From: Rhytidiadelphus loreus
Lineage: Eukaryota > Streptophyta > Bryopsida > Hypnales > Hylocomiaceae
Direction: 5' to 3'
Length of the DNA: 64,000 nucleotides
Assembly (NCBI GenBank): GCA_947034895.1
Contig: OX344762.1
Coordinates: 72,968,981-73,032,980, forward strand
Every line of letters starts with the position of its first letter. The stretch's first letter is position 1. The position numbers and the translations under genes were made by a program. Of this stretch, positions 59,921 through 64,000 are shown one piece after another. Below the pieces are notes generated by a model. It did not search any database and had not been told where the DNA came from. It saw nothing but the letters and a program-made list of their open reading frames with translations.

Positions 59921-60358
59921 TAGGGGTAGTCACAGCTTCTTCACTTTGCATTTGGAGAATGGAGTTTGGAAACGTGGTGGCTTGGGGTTGGCTTCATATT
60001 GGTAGAATATACTTTAGTTGGATATATCTTCCACACTCCTAGTCTTCACCTCCGGAGGAGGTGAAGATTGGAAGTGCAAAAGATATATCCAACTAAGAAT
60101 ATTCCTTTGTGCTCTATACTTTTACCTTTCCATTGCCACTTTTACCTTTGTTGTTGCCAATTTTCCTCCAACCTTACATCTAATCTTACATTTAGGTAAA
60201 TGGATTCTCCATTTTTTTCATTCTCCACTCTCAACACATATTTTAGGGGTCACACCTTCTTCACCCACCACGGCTTCCCATTGGCTCCTCCAAACCCTCT
60301 CCAACTTCTCATTCTCCATTCTCCAAGTGCCAAGTGAAGAAGGTGTGACTACCCCTAT
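59921..60358. mobile_element. Large foldback element with inner hairpin
   Basis: Outer arms: ttaggggtagtcacagcttc at 59921 and its inverse (gaaggtgtgactacccctat) near 60338-60358. A near-perfect inner hairpin lies at 60014-60096 (agttggatatatctt ... aagatatatccaact, with cacctccggaggaggtg at its tip). No target duplication was found. Confidence 0.55.
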
Positions 60359-60649
60359 TGTCAAACAAGGAGAATCCAAGCTTGGAAAAGAAGGAGAATC
60401 CAAGCTTGAAAATGCTTTTACTACATTATATTTGTAAAAGGTTAATTATCTGAATCCTAGGGCCCTCTATACTAGGATTGCGCCCAACGCATTTGTTTCC
60501 AAAACAAGTACTAGAGATGGATACTAAATACCAAAGCTTCTAACTCTCAATATGATTAGGACAAAACCTAATTGCACTGAAAAAAGCAATTGAGCATTGT
60601 TAAATTGCTTTAATTTTATAAGTGAAAAGGACATTCTTGTAAGTGAAAA

Positions 60650-60985
60650 GGGTATTCTAGATTTTTTTTTCTTATGCATTTTTTGGACATTGTAGGAATA
60701 AATTACAAATTTTAAAGTGTTGAAAATAGATGTCCTCAAGTAAGAATCTTTAGGGATAGGTTTCAGGAAGGCATCACAATCAAGCACAATTACGTTAAAG
60801 TCCCAAGACCTTTTCTCCATAAAAAAACAACTCAAATTTACCATTTCTTTTGCAAAGAGCATTTTTTTATTTTTTTTGCATATCACCATATGATCTTGTA
60901 TTAGACTAATGTGAGAATGTGTAAAAAAAATTTTAGAAACTTTGACTCCATAGAATGCAAGATATTTGCATTTGAAGTGAAGATA
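60650..60985. repeat. Repeat fragment, related to the 3480 family, interrupted by a hAT-like element
   Basis: The part 'actttgactccatagaatgcaagat...gcatttgaagt' resembles 'acttctactacatagagtgcaagat...gcatttgaagt' at about 63025-63066. Both look like old copies of the 3480/14867 family. Confidence 0.4.
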
Positions 60986-60988
60986 ACA
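60981..60988. repeat. Target-site duplication AGATAACA, left
   Basis: Eight bases repeated at 61571-61578, flanking the inverted-repeat element. Confidence 0.8.
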
Positions 60989-61570
60989 CCCGGGGAGGAC
61001 ACTCCCTATGTTTTAGCAAACTACGTGCGGCGGAAAAAGTAAAACAAGTAATACACCTTAAAATTTAATTTCTTTTTCAAAAAAAAATTATGGATAGATT
61101 TTACTACTTTATAAGTTTATGTTTTGAATTATTGGTATTTTTTTGTGCTAATAGTAATTAGTTATAAATTTTTGAAGAAAAAAGATACACTGTAAAGCTG
61201 AAAATAACTTTCACACCTCTATATTATATAAGAAAAAAAATTTGAAAAATGAAAAAAAAATTATATAGAATAGCTTTCTATTGAAAGTTTATTTTGGTTG
61301 AATATTGATGCAATAGTCATCTTCATGTGAGCTCTATAAATATTTTAGTTGGAGAACATGCCATTTTAGTTCATTTTTCAACCCTTTCTAGACAATATAT
61401 CTTATGTTATTTGGAATTGAATTTTTTGTCAATAGAAACCTTTAGTCATTGTTAAACAAAGCTCAAAATTTTAGAATGAAATTATAGTTTATTCAAGGTG
61501 AATTACATGAATTACTTTTTCCACCGCCGCACGTAGTTACCCCAAATGTAGTGAGAGTGTCCTCCCCTAG
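60989..61570. mobile_element. hAT-like MITE with 8-bp target duplication
   Basis: The 582-bp element starts CCCGGGGAGGACACTC and ends GAGTGTCCTCCCCTAG. A second inverted block (aactacgtgcggcggaaaaa) lies just inside on both sides. AGATAACA flanks it on both sides. Eight-base duplications are typical of hAT elements. It has no coding capacity. Confidence 0.8.
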
Positions 61571-61578
61571 AGATAACA

Positions 61579-63695
61579 AGTTTTTTTGCACCTTGCTTGA
61601 CTAGATTTTTTGGCTTTTAATTTTTCTTAAATTAAAACTCTTTCACCACTAATTTTGAATTTCTAATTTTCTATGTTGAAGAATTGCGTTAAGAGTCTTG
61701 AAATTTTTTTTAAATTTTTTTTAAATTTTCACTCATTAAAAATTGTTAAGTAGAAGTAGATTAAAGATTGAATGGAAAACTAAACCGTTAATTAATACCT
61801 CTAAAATGGAGTTGAAGCAGACTAATTTCAATGGTGAGATTGTTCTAGCAAGAGATCTTAACCTTGTGAAATTTCTTTTTGGAAAATTATAAAAATTGAA
61901 TCCTACAAGTAATTTTTCAAGAAAAGCTTTGGTTGTCCAAAAAACAAGTTTGTTCCTAACCTTTATATAACAAATCCAAATGGAATAAATCAAAGCTTTT
62001 CATCATATAAATAAAAATACAATCTATGAGAAACAAAATTTTAAAATGTTTTATTTAAAATTAATTTTTTTTTCCTACCCATCAATCTAAAATTGGACTT
62101 ATTGTGCCATAACTTTTACTCTTGGGCACAAATTAAAATTAAAATTATGTTTCGAGAAAGCTAATGCATTTTTCAATCTTTACAAAAAGTTTCAAAAAAT
62201 CATGATGAATATTGAGACTATAGGAGCCTACTCAATATTCATTTTGTCCCTTGAGGGGACAATGAGATTTTAGGAGTTAATAGAATGCACTATGACATTC
62301 TCAAAGTCTTATAACAAAAATCGATTTGAAGTTAGAACAAAAGTAGCAAACACAACGACTTATATTCAATAACAACAGTATCCTATTTGTAGGTAGAATC
62401 TAGACAACTTCATCTAAAACTTGTAGAATAATTACTCCTAATTTTTGGTAGACAAGTGAATTCAATTAGTTATTGTGCTCCACACTATTGAAGCTAATTT
62501 GTAGAAGTTCCATAATTACTGGAATTTGTGGCATGCAATAAATAATGTGGTAGTTTACAATATTTTAGAGCAATTCAATGAAGTGTAGTCAATACTATTT
62601 TTATAATAATTATTATCTCAAATAATGTGAATTTAATCAATCTGATCCTAACTTGATTCACACTAAATAAATCACATTCATAAAAACTATTCAAATTAGT
62701 ACACGTTAGGGTGAGTGCAATGGGATCTAGCACTAATTGAATCACTATGTATAGCCAAAATGACAACTTTCCCAATTTTTGGTTGTTACACAATCATTTT
62801 TCTCAAACATTTGAGTTCAAATTACAAAAGAAGAAGATTAGAATCTTGAAGAATATTTGTAAACCTTGATCCCTAAAGGATGAGGGTATGTTTTCAAGTG
62901 AAATTGTTAAACATTTGTCACTTTCTAGGGCACTGAGAAAAAAAATCCAAAATTTTATTGTCTTTAAATCAAACTACATAAAATTGCATTAGACTATTGT
63001 AAGTGTCTAGAAAAAAAATTCAAAGACTTCTACTACATAGAGTGCAAGATTATAGCATTTGAAGTTAGAAAGAAGAAAATCCTATACTATAGGATTAGCG
63101 CACTTTGACTCTTCTTGGAGTCATGTTTGTACCAAATATAGAATTTTTGTAGCTACATATTATAATTTATTAGATACACAATTGCACAATTCAAAGCAAA
63201 AAAAAGATTTAGCACAAACTGCATATAATCCATTCAAAGTCAAACCTAATTACAAGTTAGAAGCAATCATGATTGTACTGTAGTTGATTATGACAGAAGG
63301 ACTTGAAAATTTCTTGACATGTTGAAAGACATGTGATTTCACCTCTGAACAATTTTCTTATTACTTTAGGGCACTAGGAGCCTTATAACTAGTTGGATGG
63401 CAAAATAGCAAGTTGTAAAGGTGGGAGTTGTAAGGATGGAATAAATAATAAGAATTTCCCACTATCAAATATTTTGTGACACTATATTTTGCCAAAATGA
63501 CCTTTTCCAGAACTACCATAGTTTCTTAACAACTTGTTTAGAAAATAAATAATTAAAAGCATGCCTAAATTTTTGAAGAATTATTGACCTAGTTTGTCAA
63601 TAGAAGCATGCCTAATTCATAGAAATTCAACTTGCATGTGTATGTTGTAATCTAATAAATTAGCACCAAACTTAACAAAACCCTTATACACTAGG
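61579..63695. other. Gene-free AT-rich stretch with an old repeat copy
   Basis: About 62867-63100 resembles the 3480 family. No gene was recognised. Confidence 0.4.
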
Positions 63696-64000
63696 TGTTA
63701 GGGATATAATCTCTAAAACCTTCTAGTTCCTTTTACTTTAGGTTAATGTTAGAGACATGACCTTTGGAATCTTCTAGTTCCTTTTACTTTGGATTAATAT
63801 TAGTTCCTTTTACTTTGGACTAATATTAGATCTTTTTACTTTAGATTAGAGTATATATAGGGGTCGAGGCTAAAGAGTCCTTTAGTCTCAATATTATAAT
63901 ATAAAATGTACAATACTACCCTTTCTTCACATGAATGTAGAATTTGTGTCAGTACTCTTCTTTCACTTTTCTAATCCGAAAAAATGATGACACAAGAAAT
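63696..64000 (+). mobile_element. Probable start of a long terminal repeat (retrotransposon), cut by the window end
   Basis: Begins TGTTAGGGATATAATCTC, a typical plant Copia-LTR start. Internal direct repeats of ttccttttactttgg follow (63727-63845), then a TATA box (gtatatatagggg, about 63850) as in an LTR promoter. The element continues beyond the window, so the second LTR and genes cannot be seen. Confidence 0.5.

Overview
This window looks like nuclear DNA of a seedless land plant, most likely a moss or another bryophyte. The background is very AT-rich. Gene islands are few and richer in G+C, and their introns follow the GT-AG rule. The recognisable host genes are plant-type: a GIL1/IRKI-like DUF641 protein, a GRAS domain, bryophyte-style kinases and a SERAC1-like hydrolase. 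Most of the remaining sequence is transposable elements, many nested in one another. Family assignments come from reading motifs by eye; no database search was possible.

Layout. 1-5.6 kb: a GC-rich stretch with broken coding-like frames, then AT-rich DNA with a TTAA-flanked miniature element (3480-4038). 5.6-6.3 kb: a minus-strand nitroreductase of bacterial or fungal type, broken by one frameshift and one stop. 6.3-17.8 kb: AT-rich, gene-free, with several short inverted-repeat elements, including a clear Stowaway-like element (13850-14398) nested in an older one. 17.8-32.7 kb: a 14.9-kb element bounded by perfect 31-bp terminal inverted repeats and a TTAC duplication. It carries a minus-strand DUF7869-type, transposase-like gene (18212-21397) and a plus-strand pair of very long frames (27641-32263) with a ParB-like domain and a possible amino-methyltransferase fold. 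32.7-37.3 kb: more nested repeats. 37.4-42.0 kb: a complete five-exon DUF641 gene. 43.8-45.3 kb: an intact protein kinase (minus) head to head with an armadillo/U-box-type fragment (plus), followed by a Mutator-like miniature element whose 9-bp target duplication includes the fragment's stop codon.

48.5-57.1 kb: a minus-strand, multi-exon gene of about 17 exons. My exon-by-exon reading gives two C2 domains, a pseudokinase, a SERAC1-like alpha/beta hydrolase with catalytic Ser and His, and a full GRAS domain, probably one protein of about 1,600 residues. One junction (C2 to kinase) is uncertain because an in-frame TGA lies there. 57.1-64 kb: repeats again, including a 3 x 53-bp minisatellite, a foldback, a hAT-like element with an 8-bp duplication, and at the end the probable start of a long terminal repeat.

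Two things stand out. One is the giant terminal-inverted-repeat element carrying a transposase-like gene plus a ParB/methyltransferase-like gene; its long frames are interrupted only by stop codons that C-to-T changes could produce. The other is the C2-C2-pseudokinase-hydrolase-GRAS fusion, which joins a membrane or calcium-type module, a dead kinase, a hydrolase and a transcriptional-regulator domain in one gene.
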